Of a DNA stretch of 64,000 nt, positions 17,871 through 26,418 are shown one piece after another. Under the pieces are notes generated by a model. That model had not been told where the DNA came from. It was given only the letters and a program-made list of their open reading frames with translations, and did no database searches. A program made the position numbers and the translations under genes. Every line of letters begins with the position of its first letter. The stretch's first letter is position 1. The DNA lies in contig NZ_CP050063.1 in assembly GCF_011604685.1 (NCBI RefSeq), positions 5,602,501 to 5,666,500 on the forward strand. Direction: 5' to 3'. Source of the stretch: Spirosoma aureum. GTDB taxonomy: Bacteria > Bacteroidota > Bacteroidia > Cytophagales > Spirosomataceae.

Positions 17871-18548
17871 CTACCAGCTAATAACTAATGGAATCAAGGG
17901 GGTAAAGTTTTGCTGTTGACCTTGTTTGCCATCGTCAAATTCTAAGGTAACCAGATAGGTATTTCCTTGTGAACTATGAAGAATACTTTCATGAAGAACC
18001 TTTTTCATAGCCGACGATAAGTCGTTGACCGGTGGTAGTGTTATGGTTACCTTCGTCAGTTCTTGGAAGCCATTTGCATGTGTCAATGGCTGCCGCTTTT
18101 GTTGAGGATAATCTTTCGGAGCTAAGCCAAAAAAAGGCATCTCAAAGAGCATTGGTTCAACAGGGAAAGCCTCATTCGAGGCTATGTTGGCAAATTGGCC
18201 TTGGGGTAGATAAACGGAGTAGTATCGCCAGCCATCCTCAAAAACTAAGCGAATCGCATGGTCTGATGGCTGTTCTGTTCTGAAACAGAAGCCAAAAGGG
18301 CAATAGTTAGTGAACTCGTACTGTGACCTTTCCCATAGATTGGCTCTTTTAATTTCTGAATGCTTAATTTCATCCTCATTAATCACCCAGACTAATTCTA
18401 TATACGCATTCTGAAAAAAGAATCGCCGACAAGCTGTTCCCTGTCCGGGATGGACATTGGCTGTTCCTTCGCTCAGGCCAAACGATTGTAAGGCCGTGGC
18501 GACTTGTTGAGCCTGATGAGTAAATATAAAAATATGGTCTAACTCCAT
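17871..18548 (-). CDS. VOC-superfamily protein with glyoxalase-like domain
   Basis: 225 residues. It opens ELDHIFIFTHQAQQVATALQSFGL, the typical first beta-alpha unit of the vicinal-oxygen-chelate fold with the metal-binding His, followed by GQGTACRRFFFQNAYIELVWV, where a Glu supplies a second metal ligand. This matches the Glyoxalase_3-type group (PF13468) that occurs as stand-alone proteins of about 220 residues. The substrate is unknown. The next gene upstream on the strand is the AraC gene (stop at 18767), so it may be read from the same promoter, but the 218 bp gap argues for its own. Confidence 0.8.
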   Translation of the reverse strand: MELDHIFIFTHQAQQVATALQSFGLSEGTANVHPGQGTACRRFFFQNAYIELVWVINEDEIKHSEIKRANLWERSQYEFTNYCPFGFCFRTEQPSDHAIRLVFEDGWRYYSVYLPQGQFANIASNEAFPVEPMLFEMPFFGLAPKDYPQQKRQPLTHANGFQELTKVTITLPPVNDLSSAMKKVLHESILHSSQGNTYLVTLEFDDGKQGQQQNFTPLIPLVISW

Positions 18549-18766
18549 TTTAAGGGCGTTTTTACGAAGGTACTCATTCCATGTTTACCCATTTGAGGAA
18601 AAGCCCTTTGCAATTGCACAACTTTTGCAAAACCACGACTGACCAAATTAATCTGCCTACTGACTGGTAGACAGCTCAAGCAGCAAACCAGATTCATCAG
18701 TTTACCTCCGAATAGAGTTCTGAAATAGCCTCGAGGGTTTCTTGAAACATTCACCTCTAATAAAGA

Positions 18767-19552
18767 TCAGTTAGACATGGCGACCTCTGAAGGTGTTAGT
18801 CCAAATTCCTTCTTAAAGGCAAATGATAAATGTGATAAACTTTCAAAGCCGAGATCCAGATAAAAGTCGGACGGCTTTTGTCTGCCAGTCTCAATCAGAA
18901 AATACGCTTCCTGCAAGCGCCTTCTCACCAGCCAATGACCTGGTGTATCGTTGAATATTGCGTTGAAATCCCATTTGAAGGCCGACAAACTGCGTCCTGT
19001 CAGGTAGGCGAACTGTTGGATACTTACGTTGAACTTGAAGTTACGATTCATAAATCCCTCTAAATCAATTTTTTGAGGAATTTCAAAATCAAAGAGAAAG
19101 CCGGTAAGCGCTGGCTGATTTTGAAGAAGGATGATTAATAGCTCTTCGTATTTCAACTCTTCGAATAATTCATCCAATTCCATGACTCCTTTGTAGTACG
19201 GCTTTATGGACCGGATGAAATCGTCCAACAAGGCGGGTTTCGGTATCCTGATCAGTGCGTCCTCGGTTTCGAAACCTGCCGACCTGGAGTAGTTGTATTT
19301 TTTCTGAAACGCCCTAAGGAAAGACTGCTCAAAGCAAAATAATATCGGCTCAAACTCCTCCGCACCGCTTGAACGCATAAATCGCACCAGCCGGTTTTTC
19401 CGCACAAAACAGCACTCGCCAGCCTTGATCGTATAACGTTTGCTGGCATCGAAAAAGCTGATTTCCCCATGAACGACTACGAGGAAAACATGGTCGGGAA
19501 TAAATTGCTCGTTTAAGATCTTCGCTTTCGTCTCTTCGGGAATTGCTCTCAT
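18767..19552 (-). CDS. AraC-family transcriptional regulator
   Basis: 261 residues. The N-terminal sensor is of the EQFIPDHVFLVVVHGEISF type (cupin-like); the C-terminal part holds two helix-turn-helix units (IQQFAYLTGRSLSAFKWDF and PSDFYLDLGFESLSHLSFAF). Its start codon overlaps the stop of the SDR gene by 4 bp (ATGA), so regulator and enzyme are made together. A pair of 19 bp direct repeats upstream of the SDR gene (20645-20686) has the geometry expected of an AraC-type binding site, which suggests autoregulation. Confidence 0.92.
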   Translation of the reverse strand: MRAIPEETKAKILNEQFIPDHVFLVVVHGEISFFDASKRYTIKAGECCFVRKNRLVRFMRSSGAEEFEPILFCFEQSFLRAFQKKYNYSRSAGFETEDALIRIPKPALLDDFIRSIKPYYKGVMELDELFEELKYEELLIILLQNQPALTGFLFDFEIPQKIDLEGFMNRNFKFNVSIQQFAYLTGRSLSAFKWDFNAIFNDTPGHWLVRRRLQEAYFLIETGRQKPSDFYLDLGFESLSHLSFAFKKEFGLTPSEVAMSN

Positions 19553-20589
19553 TTCAGAATACCATACTTAACCATACTGTCTACCGCTGCTACTATAGCC
19601 TGTTCCTGGGTGGCGATGGGCTTCCAGCCTAATAATGCCTTCGCCTTTGCATTACTGACATTCCGGTTTACATTCAGCAGCATAGCTCCCTCTCTGGCCT
19701 GATTGTTGACAAGTGAAGCCAGGCTGAGTAGCCAATTGGGTAACTTTCTGGTGAAAACCTGTTCTGAAACATCGGGCCTTTTGCTTTTGAGCAGTGACGC
19801 TATTTCAGGCAATGTAATCTGCCCATCGGCGGATGCGATGAACCGTTGCCTGTTTGCATCAGGATGGATCATCGCCCGAATATGCAGATCGGCCACGTCT
19901 CTCACATCGACTACGTTCAGGGGAATATTCGGTACGGCTTTCATCGAGCCATTTAACAGATTTTCAAGCAGGTGAAAACTACCTGAGATATGCGCATCCA
20001 ACGATGGCCCTAAAATGGCGACTGGATTAATGGTAGCAAATTCCAGATCACCACCTTCGCTATTCATAAAGTCCCAGGCAGCGCGTTCAGCCAGCGTTTT
20101 TGATTTTTCATAAACAGACAGCCCCTTTAACTTAACGTCGGTCCAGTCAGATTCTGTCGTCTCTTTAGTTTTGTCTGTTTGACTGAATCCTACGGCACCA
20201 AAATTGGAAGTCATCACAATACGTTTGACGCCCGCTTTTTTGGCGAACCTCAAGACACGACGTATCCCCTCGACCGCAGGACGAATGGCATCATTTTCAT
20301 TTTTAGGCGTTTCAAAGAATACAGGCGATGCTACGCTCAGCACATAGGTACACCCTTTCATAGCGCTATCCCAGTTGTCATCCCTAGTCAATTCGGTCTC
20401 GGCAAACGAAAGCCTTTCGAATGATGTGATACCATTTGATCGCAATGTCTGAATCAGCTTGTTTTTGCTTTCCAAACTGCGAACGGTCGTCCGTACATGA
20501 TATTCTTTCTGTAAAAGCAGCAACACGATCCGCATGCCCAGGAAACCTGATCCTCCGGTCACCAGTACTGTTTCTGAATGCTTCATCAC
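19549..20589 (-). CDS. Extended SDR / NAD-dependent epimerase-type reductase (dihydroflavonol-4-reductase-like)
   Basis: 346 residues. The N-terminal nucleotide site is VTGGSGFLGMRIV; the catalytic pair is Tyr and Lys in VYEKSKTLAE, preceded by the Ser in MTSNFGAV. The sequence GCTYVLSVASPVFFETPKNENDAIRPAVEG is characteristic of the dihydroflavonol reductase/aldehyde reductase group. These enzymes reduce aldehydes or ketones with NADPH. The start could be either of two adjacent ATGs. It is first in an operon with an AraC regulator. Confidence 0.9.
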   Translation of the reverse strand: MMKHSETVLVTGGSGFLGMRIVLLLLQKEYHVRTTVRSLESKNKLIQTLRSNGITSFERLSFAETELTRDDNWDSAMKGCTYVLSVASPVFFETPKNENDAIRPAVEGIRRVLRFAKKAGVKRIVMTSNFGAVGFSQTDKTKETTESDWTDVKLKGLSVYEKSKTLAERAAWDFMNSEGGDLEFATINPVAILGPSLDAHISGSFHLLENLLNGSMKAVPNIPLNVVDVRDVADLHIRAMIHPDANRQRFIASADGQITLPEIASLLKSKRPDVSEQVFTRKLPNWLLSLASLVNNQAREGAMLLNVNRNVSNAKAKALLGWKPIATQEQAIVAAVDSMVKYGILK

Positions 20590-20644
20590 TGAAAATCTTT
20601 AGTTTATCGGTGATGCAAAAGTAGAGCTCTGTCAGTCGTAGGAG

Positions 20645-20686
20645 TTTATTGAAAAGTCCAAAATTGCTTTATTGAGAAGTCCAAAA
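20645..20686 (-). promoter_or_regulatory. Pair of 19 bp direct repeats, probable AraC-type binding site
   Basis: 20645-20663 and 20668-20686 agree at 18 of 19 positions (core tttattgaNaagtccaaaa, on the + strand) with a 23 bp period, about two helical turns. They lie 56-97 bp before the SDR start codon. AraC proteins commonly bind direct repeats of this spacing next to the promoter. Confidence 0.6.
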
Positions 20687-20784
20687 AGTAATTTTACAAT
20701 GAAGACCGGTTCTGACTTCAACCGTGTCATAATCTTCTCGACAAGACCAGCTCTGGCAGGTTGACGGTATTATAAGACATATCC

Positions 20785-21804
20785 TCAGCGGATGGCCTGC
20801 TTTTCCGGGGAGTAGCCGGATTCTTCCAGAAAGCGTTTTGCATTTTCATCCGTCAGATTCAACCCCAGCATATAGCGAATGGCCGTTTGCTTATTTTTGG
20901 CTTTCTGGTAATACGCCTTACAGACCTGGTGGCCCACAAAATAACCTAAGTCACTCACCTTCTGCCCATCAATCTCCCGCTTAGCGTATAACCAACCCCC
21001 TTTCCAGTCTACATCTGAATACATCTCCTTTTTAAAGGCCTCCCAAATCTGCTGCTCATGCTGTAAACCGAATGCTGTGTGGCCGTTGGGATTGACTTTA
21101 GCCAGAGGTTGTTCATAAACAAGTTCTGCGATGAAGTCCGCCATGCCTTCTTCCAGGCACTTTCCTAGCAATTGCTTATGAGAGGCCGTGTACTCGTTCA
21201 GTAGTTGTTCATTCTTGAGGACTCGCTCTTTATTTCGCTGGGTCCATTGCTGGGTATGAACGAATTCATGCAACACTAACGGAACCGCCCAGTGGGGTTG
21301 ATCACTGGCCGCGACTTCGGTCCCAATGTAGACTGTCCGATCATCGATAGTGCCGCCGGAATTGTTGACACCCACACAAAAGTAGATATCACCCTCTCGA
21401 AAGTCAGGATAGATTTCTTTAAACCGGCCTATTCGTCTCAAGATCTCGGCTTTCTGTTCCAGGACGGCTAGTATCCACGGTCTTTTTTTGGCCAGGATGG
21501 TTTTGTCTTTTTCCATAAAGGCTCTCCATTTGGCTGTATTTCCGCCCCGCAACTCCATAAATTGGGTTAATCCAGGACTGGCTTTGTCCACATACAAGGT
21601 TTGAATAAAGTGGGCTTGTCGGGCTGTGTCAGCCGTAGTCATTACTGAATCGTAGGCCTGGAAGAAACGGGGTAAATCATCAGTATGTAAGACGATCTGG
21701 GCCTTAGCAATTGGATTGATGACAAGATAGAAAACAACAGAAACTACAGAAAAAAGGAAGCATTTCCTGCTAATCGTACGGGAGTTGCTGGCACTACGGT
21801 TCAT
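20785..21804 (-). CDS. Exported DUF2268-type zinc metalloprotease-like protein
   Basis: 339 residues from the ATG at 21804; the longer frame from 21852 adds 16 residues ahead of the signal peptide, so the shorter form is preferred. A hydrophobic segment (about 14-31) ending AKAQ is a signal peptide. HEFVH at 179-183 is an HExxH zinc site, followed by CLEEGMADFIAEL, whose Glu (about 218) would be the third ligand. This is the pattern of the DUF2268 predicted Zn-dependent proteases, related to the GldB group of Bacteroidota. Periplasmic or lipid-anchored; target unknown. It is not clearly in an operon. Confidence 0.78.
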   Translation of the reverse strand: MNRSASNSRTISRKCFLFSVVSVVFYLVINPIAKAQIVLHTDDLPRFFQAYDSVMTTADTARQAHFIQTLYVDKASPGLTQFMELRGGNTAKWRAFMEKDKTILAKKRPWILAVLEQKAEILRRIGRFKEIYPDFREGDIYFCVGVNNSGGTIDDRTVYIGTEVAASDQPHWAVPLVLHEFVHTQQWTQRNKERVLKNEQLLNEYTASHKQLLGKCLEEGMADFIAELVYEQPLAKVNPNGHTAFGLQHEQQIWEAFKKEMYSDVDWKGGWLYAKREIDGQKVSDLGYFVGHQVCKAYYQKAKNKQTAIRYMLGLNLTDENAKRFLEESGYSPEKQAIR

Positions 21805-22021
21805 TTCAGAAAGGGTTGGGTTGATCACCGGCAAATATAAAGAGCAACGCAATAACTTATTTATAGTGAAGTGGCTTGCGCATCTCCTCCCGAGAAGCCC
21901 TACCTTTCCTGAGCAACAACCAGGAAAGTAGTAAATATAAACCAGGGTGATAAACTCTACGCTTTAGTTTAAACAGTAGTAAAATACTATTTTGACGAAG
22001 TCCTGAAACCGGGTGCCTGCG

Positions 22022-24454
22022 CTAATTTCCGCTTTGGACATCATCATTACGAATACCTCGTTTGTTCTTTATAATCGACTCCCTGAGCTTGCCGAATTTA
22101 TAGTTCAGACTAAACGTGAATGACCGGAAATAATCCCAACGGAAATTAGTCTGTTGGAAATCCGGGCCGAACGTACTGGCAAGGTTTTCCCTGTATTTAC
22201 GAAACGGGTTGCTGATCGAACCCCCAATAGATACTTTGTCCTTAATCAGGTCTTTATTGACACTAAATGAAGTGCTTACCATACTATTGGTCGTTCCCTG
22301 CAAATTAACTCCCCGCCCATTCATCTGCAGATTAGCCGTTAAGCGCCATTCTTTGGGTAGTTTGTAATTGGTTGACAGTGCGACATTATACATTAACCCT
22401 TCGTTCTTAATCAATACGCCATTTACCAAACCCTGCACCATCCCATAAGCGGCACGGCTGTTTACACTTACGTTCCACTGTTTCGTGAGCGGATAATTGA
22501 TAGTCACGTACAGGTTTGGAAGCTTTGCCGTACCTGTGTTCCCATAGGATGTGCGCGTAATGGTCGTCGTTGAATCATAAACTGAAACCGGAAAAACCAG
22601 ATCCCGGAAAAACGTAAATCCCAAGCCCGTATTCAGTTGAATTTTCCCTGTCCCACTGAACGTTACCTGGATGTCATTGACAACCGCAGGCCGCAGATCA
22701 GGATTGCCTGTTCGTTCAAAATTCGGGTTGGAGCGATCCACAAAAGGGTTCAGCTGGTAAATGCCTGGTCGTTGGATTCGCTGCGTATAAGCCAGATTAA
22801 GCGCACTGTTATTCTTGAATTTACGATTTACAGATACGGAAGGGATCAGGTTAAAGTACGTTCTTTTTACCTTTGAATCGACCGATATAAAATCGGCATC
22901 GATAACGGTTTGCTCGATACGTAAACCTGCTTTTACACCCCAGTTTTTTAGGGTGTATTGATAGGTTGTATACCCGCCAAAGACATTCTGTGTATTTCTG
23001 AATCGGTTACTGAGCATCGGTTGAATCACATATTGATGCGTTACAGAATCAGCTGCCGAATTCTGAAAATCGCTGTTATTATCCCGTAAAATTCCCTTTA
23101 AACCCGCTTCCAGTTGGTGCCGCTTACCAGGATGGACATAATCAACCTGAAGGGTTTGTTCCGAAAATCGCTGATCGTTTTCCTGCCGATAATTAGGCAT
23201 TGTATAATTCTCCCGATTAGTGATGCTCAGGTCATTATTCTGCTTCGTTTCATAGGTCAAGTAGCGGTACGAAAAGGTCAGCAAACGGTTTTTATCCGAC
23301 CGAAAACTGCGTTGATAATTTACTGACGCATCCACGCCATTTCCCTTGCCAGTATTGGTGTTTTCCAGCGTATATCCTTGTAAATGAACAGCCGAACTCA
23401 TCAGATCGCTGGTTTGTATCATAGTGCCTTCCGAGCGGTTGCCATTCAGGTTAAATTGAGTCGAGACCAGGTTCAGCGTATCGATTTCATAACTCATTTC
23501 GTAGCCTATGTAGGCCGTCCGACTCTTCGACTCCGTAGTGCCTTCCTGCAAAAGCTCAGTAGGTTGCAGCCCTGTGGTAATTCGCTGAATACCACCCCGA
23601 ACTGTCCGATTATTATTCAGATTAGCTCCACCAAAAGCTGAGATGCCAAACTTACCGAGCTTAGCCGAAACCGATCCGCCCAGTCCTGGCCCTCCGGTAG
23701 GAAAACGTTCGCTAACATTGACAGAACCGTTATAGCCGTTATCCAGCTTTTTCGTTGTGATAATGTTAATGATTCCTGCCAATCCCTCCGCATCGTATTT
23801 GGCCGGGGGCGACGTAATCACTTCAATACGCTCGATGGACGAAGCGGGCATTGTCCGAAGAATATCCTTATAGTTTCGCTCCATCATACTCGACGGTTTA
23901 CCATTAATCAGGATCTTGAAATCGCTGTTTCCTTTCATCAGGATATTATTATCGGCATCCAGTGAAAGTAACGGCACTTTTCGCATCATGTCCAGCACAC
24001 TCAACACTTTACTTTCAGGGTCGGCCTGCAGATCGTAGGTAATGCGGTCTATTTCCTGTTTTACAATCTGTTTCGTACCGGCTACGACTACTTCTTTCAG
24101 TCCCATCATGTCAGGAGGAAGTGCTACAATGCCCAATTCCACTGTCTTTTGAACTGAATCGGTCAACTCGACCGGGATTTTTCGGGTTTTGTAACCTACC
24201 CCCTGAATAGCCAGCGAGTACGTTCCCGCTTGCAATCCTGTAAATGAAAATGAGCCATCCGCCCTGGAATAATCTACCTTTAAGGCCAAATCCGAGCCTT
24301 TCAGTAGATGAACAGTCATGAATATCAAGGGCTTGTGGCTTGCTGAATCAGCAATAATTCCGTGAATTGAATAACTTCCTGCGTTTTTCTGGGCAACTGC
24401 CACATGCAGACCCAACAGGAGAATCGATACCCAGAGTAAGGTTAGTATTTTCAT
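22022..24454 (-). CDS. Outer-membrane beta-barrel protein, TonB-receptor-like, with N-terminal carboxypeptidase-regulatory domain
   Basis: 810 residues. Order: signal peptide (to about residue 21), a CarboxypepD_reg-like/SusC-type repeat (SIHGIIADSASHKPLIFMTV to VGYKTRKIPV), a plug-like domain (KILINGKPSSMM, IERIEVITSPPAKYDAEGLAGIINIIT), then a beta-barrel of about 570 residues. This is the outer membrane beta-barrel family with a truncated plug (OMP_b-brl_3). Such proteins may transport peptides, siderophores or other solutes by TonB, or serve as adhesive barrels; no substrate can be told. It stands alone. A similar protein is at 42971-45427. Confidence 0.88.
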   Translation of the reverse strand: MKILTLLWVSILLLGLHVAVAQKNAGSYSIHGIIADSASHKPLIFMTVHLLKGSDLALKVDYSRADGSFSFTGLQAGTYSLAIQGVGYKTRKIPVELTDSVQKTVELGIVALPPDMMGLKEVVVAGTKQIVKQEIDRITYDLQADPESKVLSVLDMMRKVPLLSLDADNNILMKGNSDFKILINGKPSSMMERNYKDILRTMPASSIERIEVITSPPAKYDAEGLAGIINIITTKKLDNGYNGSVNVSERFPTGGPGLGGSVSAKLGKFGISAFGGANLNNNRTVRGGIQRITTGLQPTELLQEGTTESKSRTAYIGYEMSYEIDTLNLVSTQFNLNGNRSEGTMIQTSDLMSSAVHLQGYTLENTNTGKGNGVDASVNYQRSFRSDKNRLLTFSYRYLTYETKQNNDLSITNRENYTMPNYRQENDQRFSEQTLQVDYVHPGKRHQLEAGLKGILRDNNSDFQNSAADSVTHQYVIQPMLSNRFRNTQNVFGGYTTYQYTLKNWGVKAGLRIEQTVIDADFISVDSKVKRTYFNLIPSVSVNRKFKNNSALNLAYTQRIQRPGIYQLNPFVDRSNPNFERTGNPDLRPAVVNDIQVTFSGTGKIQLNTGLGFTFFRDLVFPVSVYDSTTTITRTSYGNTGTAKLPNLYVTINYPLTKQWNVSVNSRAAYGMVQGLVNGVLIKNEGLMYNVALSTNYKLPKEWRLTANLQMNGRGVNLQGTTNSMVSTSFSVNKDLIKDKVSIGGSISNPFRKYRENLASTFGPDFQQTNFRWDYFRSFTFSLNYKFGKLRESIIKNKRGIRNDDVQSGN

Positions 24455-24630
24455 GGATGTATTGACTTATCGATGAGTAAAGGCAAAGTGGTTCCACGAA
24501 GTGCTTTAGCTCTTTTGAGGAAATCACAGCAGAGGAAATGGAACGGTATCGGAATTAACCGGGAATGATCAGGCCAGAGAAGCACTGCCTGGCTCTACGG
24601 GCAATCAATAAGGAAGAGATGAACAGGCAG

Positions 24631-24975
24631 TTACTTCTTTCGGGCCAATAACCGCTCAATCACGAAGTTGATGATTAAACTCAGCCCACCGAATAAAAAT
24701 ACCATAGCCAGAAAAGAAGTGCCTTTACTGAACCCATAGTTGTCGTGCAGAACATCGCCAACGATCATTCCGACGGCAATTCCTACGAAGAGCATTCCGA
24801 ATTTCAGCGTGGGTGAAATCGAGTCGTTGCCCGAAAAAATAGATGCATCGACTCCCCGCTCGATCATGGCCATGCGCTCCCGCGAACGTGTCATCAGGAA
24901 TACATATATGATACCGAAAACACTGGCGAATGCGCCAAGGGAAATAAGTATATGTTTTATATCATCACCACTCAT
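24631..24975 (-). CDS. DUF6249-type small membrane protein
   Basis: 114 residues. It has an N-terminal membrane helix (HILISLGAFASVFGIIYVFLM), then the conserved cytoplasmic stretch RSRERMAMIERGVDASIF, and two more membrane helices near the C-terminus. In Cytophagales this family is typically encoded beside an ECF sigma/anti-sigma pair, as here: the sigma gene starts on the other strand 279 bp away. It may be part of the envelope-stress response the sigma factor controls. Function unknown. Confidence 0.8.
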   Translation of the reverse strand: MSGDDIKHILISLGAFASVFGIIYVFLMTRSRERMAMIERGVDASIFSGNDSISPTLKFGMLFVGIAVGMIVGDVLHDNYGFSKGTSFLAMVFLFGGLSLIINFVIERLLARKK

Positions 24976-25081
24976 AGAGAAACTCGTTTACCGATTGTTA
25001 CTAACTGATTTTCGCAGCATATGACATCTGAATAAGAAATCGGGTTACAGATTTTGGTAAAAATTTAGAAATAAAAATATT

Positions 25082-25157
25082 GGACTTTCGCTCAGAACCG
25101 TGCCAAGGTTATCAGGAGCAGCAACAGTAACCATGGCACGGTTCTGAGCGAAAGTCC
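25082..25157. repeat. Long hairpin, 24 bp perfect stem (palindrome family 1)
   Basis: 25082-25105 pairs perfectly with 25134-25157; after one mismatch, aggtta/taacc adds further pairs. It lies between two divergent genes, where a terminator has no evident use. See 6169-6268 for the related copy. Confidence 0.85.
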
Positions 25158-25253
25158 TAAAATAAAATGGCTATACGCTGTAACCTCATTTTGAAAACGA
25201 AGGTCTAATCGGGCAAGGGGCGCGAACAGATTCTCAAACTAACCAATAGGCTC

Positions 25254-25805
25254 GTGAAGCAACCGGAAGATCAGGTCTATATCGACAAAGTCAAAAATGG
25301 AGACTCGGCTTCCTATGCATTTCTTGTTGACCGCTACAAGCATATGGCGTATACGATTGCGGTAAGAATTATACGGAATGCCGAAGATGCCGAAGACGTA
25401 GCGCAGGAAGCTTTCGTAAAAGCGTATCAGCAAATCCATAAGTTTGAGGGCAAATCGAAGTTTTCCACCTGGCTTTACACCATTGTTTATCGGGTAGCCA
25501 TTACTAAATTAGAGCACCAGCGAGTCGCAACGGTTCCGATCCATGACGAAATGACGGAAGCCTATTCGCATTCGTATCAGACTCCTCAATTGGACCGTCT
25601 ACAGCTATCGGAGCAACAGAAGTATATTAAAGATGCTATTAGTCGATTGCCGGTAACTGAAGGACTATTAATTACGTTGTATTACCTTGATGAAAAGTCA
25701 ATCAGGGAAATTGAGGTGATCACCGGCCTATCGGAATCCAACATTAAGGTAAAATTATTCCGGGCCAGAAAAGTACTGGAAGAACAGTTGCGTTTTTTAT
25801 TGTAA
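25254..25805 (+). CDS. ECF-type RNA polymerase sigma factor
   Basis: 183 residues from a GTG start. Region 2 is clear (FLVDRYKHMAYTIAVRIIRNAEDAEDVAQEAFVKAYQQ, a sigma-E-like core-binding and -10 helix, with FEGKSKFSTWLYTIVYRVA after it) and region 4 has the helix-turn-helix LDEKSIREIEVITGLSESNIKVKLFRARKVL. It is close to RpoE/SigW-type factors. The next gene encodes a membrane protein that is likely its anti-sigma partner. With the divergent DUF6249 gene this forms a small envelope-response module. Confidence 0.92.
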   Translation: MKQPEDQVYIDKVKNGDSASYAFLVDRYKHMAYTIAVRIIRNAEDAEDVAQEAFVKAYQQIHKFEGKSKFSTWLYTIVYRVAITKLEHQRVATVPIHDEMTEAYSHSYQTPQLDRLQLSEQQKYIKDAISRLPVTEGLLITLYYLDEKSIREIEVITGLSESNIKVKLFRARKVLEEQLRFLL

Positions 25806-25841
25806 ATGAACCGGTTGTTAACCTAAACGGTCTGTTAAGCT

Positions 25842-26330
25842 ATGGAGGACGAAAAAGAAGATTCGTTAAGGAAACTGATCCAAAAAGTAGAACTTGATGA
25901 ACCGGGTGCTGACTTTACCGATACCATCATGAAATTGGTACAGGCTGAATCGGAACTCGACTCGGCAAAAGAAGCAGCCCTGAGTCAACTGTTCCAATCA
26001 TATACCCTTGTCGAGAAACCATCAGCCGGTTTCAGTGGCCGGGTGATGAGTCAGGTTATGGTTTCGCCCTCAAAACAGTTTGAGCCCATCATTAGCCCAA
26101 GAGTATGGTATATGATCGCTGCATCGCTGCTGTTTATTCTTCTCTTTTGCTTTCTTGTGTTACCTACCGGGCCAGCCCAGCACACATCATCCGGACTAGA
26201 TCGCTTTCTTTCCAGTATAGAGGGTTCGCTTGAATCCCTTCCGATTAGTTATCCGTTCACCATTTTTGCCGTAAGTGTATTGCTGGTAACGGATTATTAT
26301 CTACGGCGAAAGCTGAATGTAGATTACTAA
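25842..26330 (+). CDS. Membrane protein, probable anti-sigma partner of the ECF sigma factor
   Basis: 162 residues with a charged N-terminal cytoplasmic part (about 1-90) and two membrane segments (about 88-108 and 138-153). The N-terminal part contains two similar units (LDEPGADFTDTIMKLVQAE and VEKPSAGFSGRVMSQVMVS), an internal repeat. No zinc-binding HxxxCxxC motif of the ZAS group is present. The call rests on position 36 bp after the sigma gene and on topology; it could be another membrane protein of the module. Confidence 0.65.
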   Translation: MEDEKEDSLRKLIQKVELDEPGADFTDTIMKLVQAESELDSAKEAALSQLFQSYTLVEKPSAGFSGRVMSQVMVSPSKQFEPIISPRVWYMIAASLLFILLFCFLVLPTGPAQHTSSGLDRFLSSIEGSLESLPISYPFTIFAVSVLLVTDYYLRRKLNVDY

Positions 26331-26418
26331 TTATCAATTCGAAAAGCATCGGCTGAATCACGTTGGGTTCATTCATGCTATTGAAACAGTTTATTTTACG
26401 CTGGAGATTTCTGGTTGT

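Noticed and set aside
18539..18754. 71-residue minus-strand frame upstream of the glyoxalase-like gene
   Set aside because: It overlaps that gene's start out of frame and has no recognisable motif.
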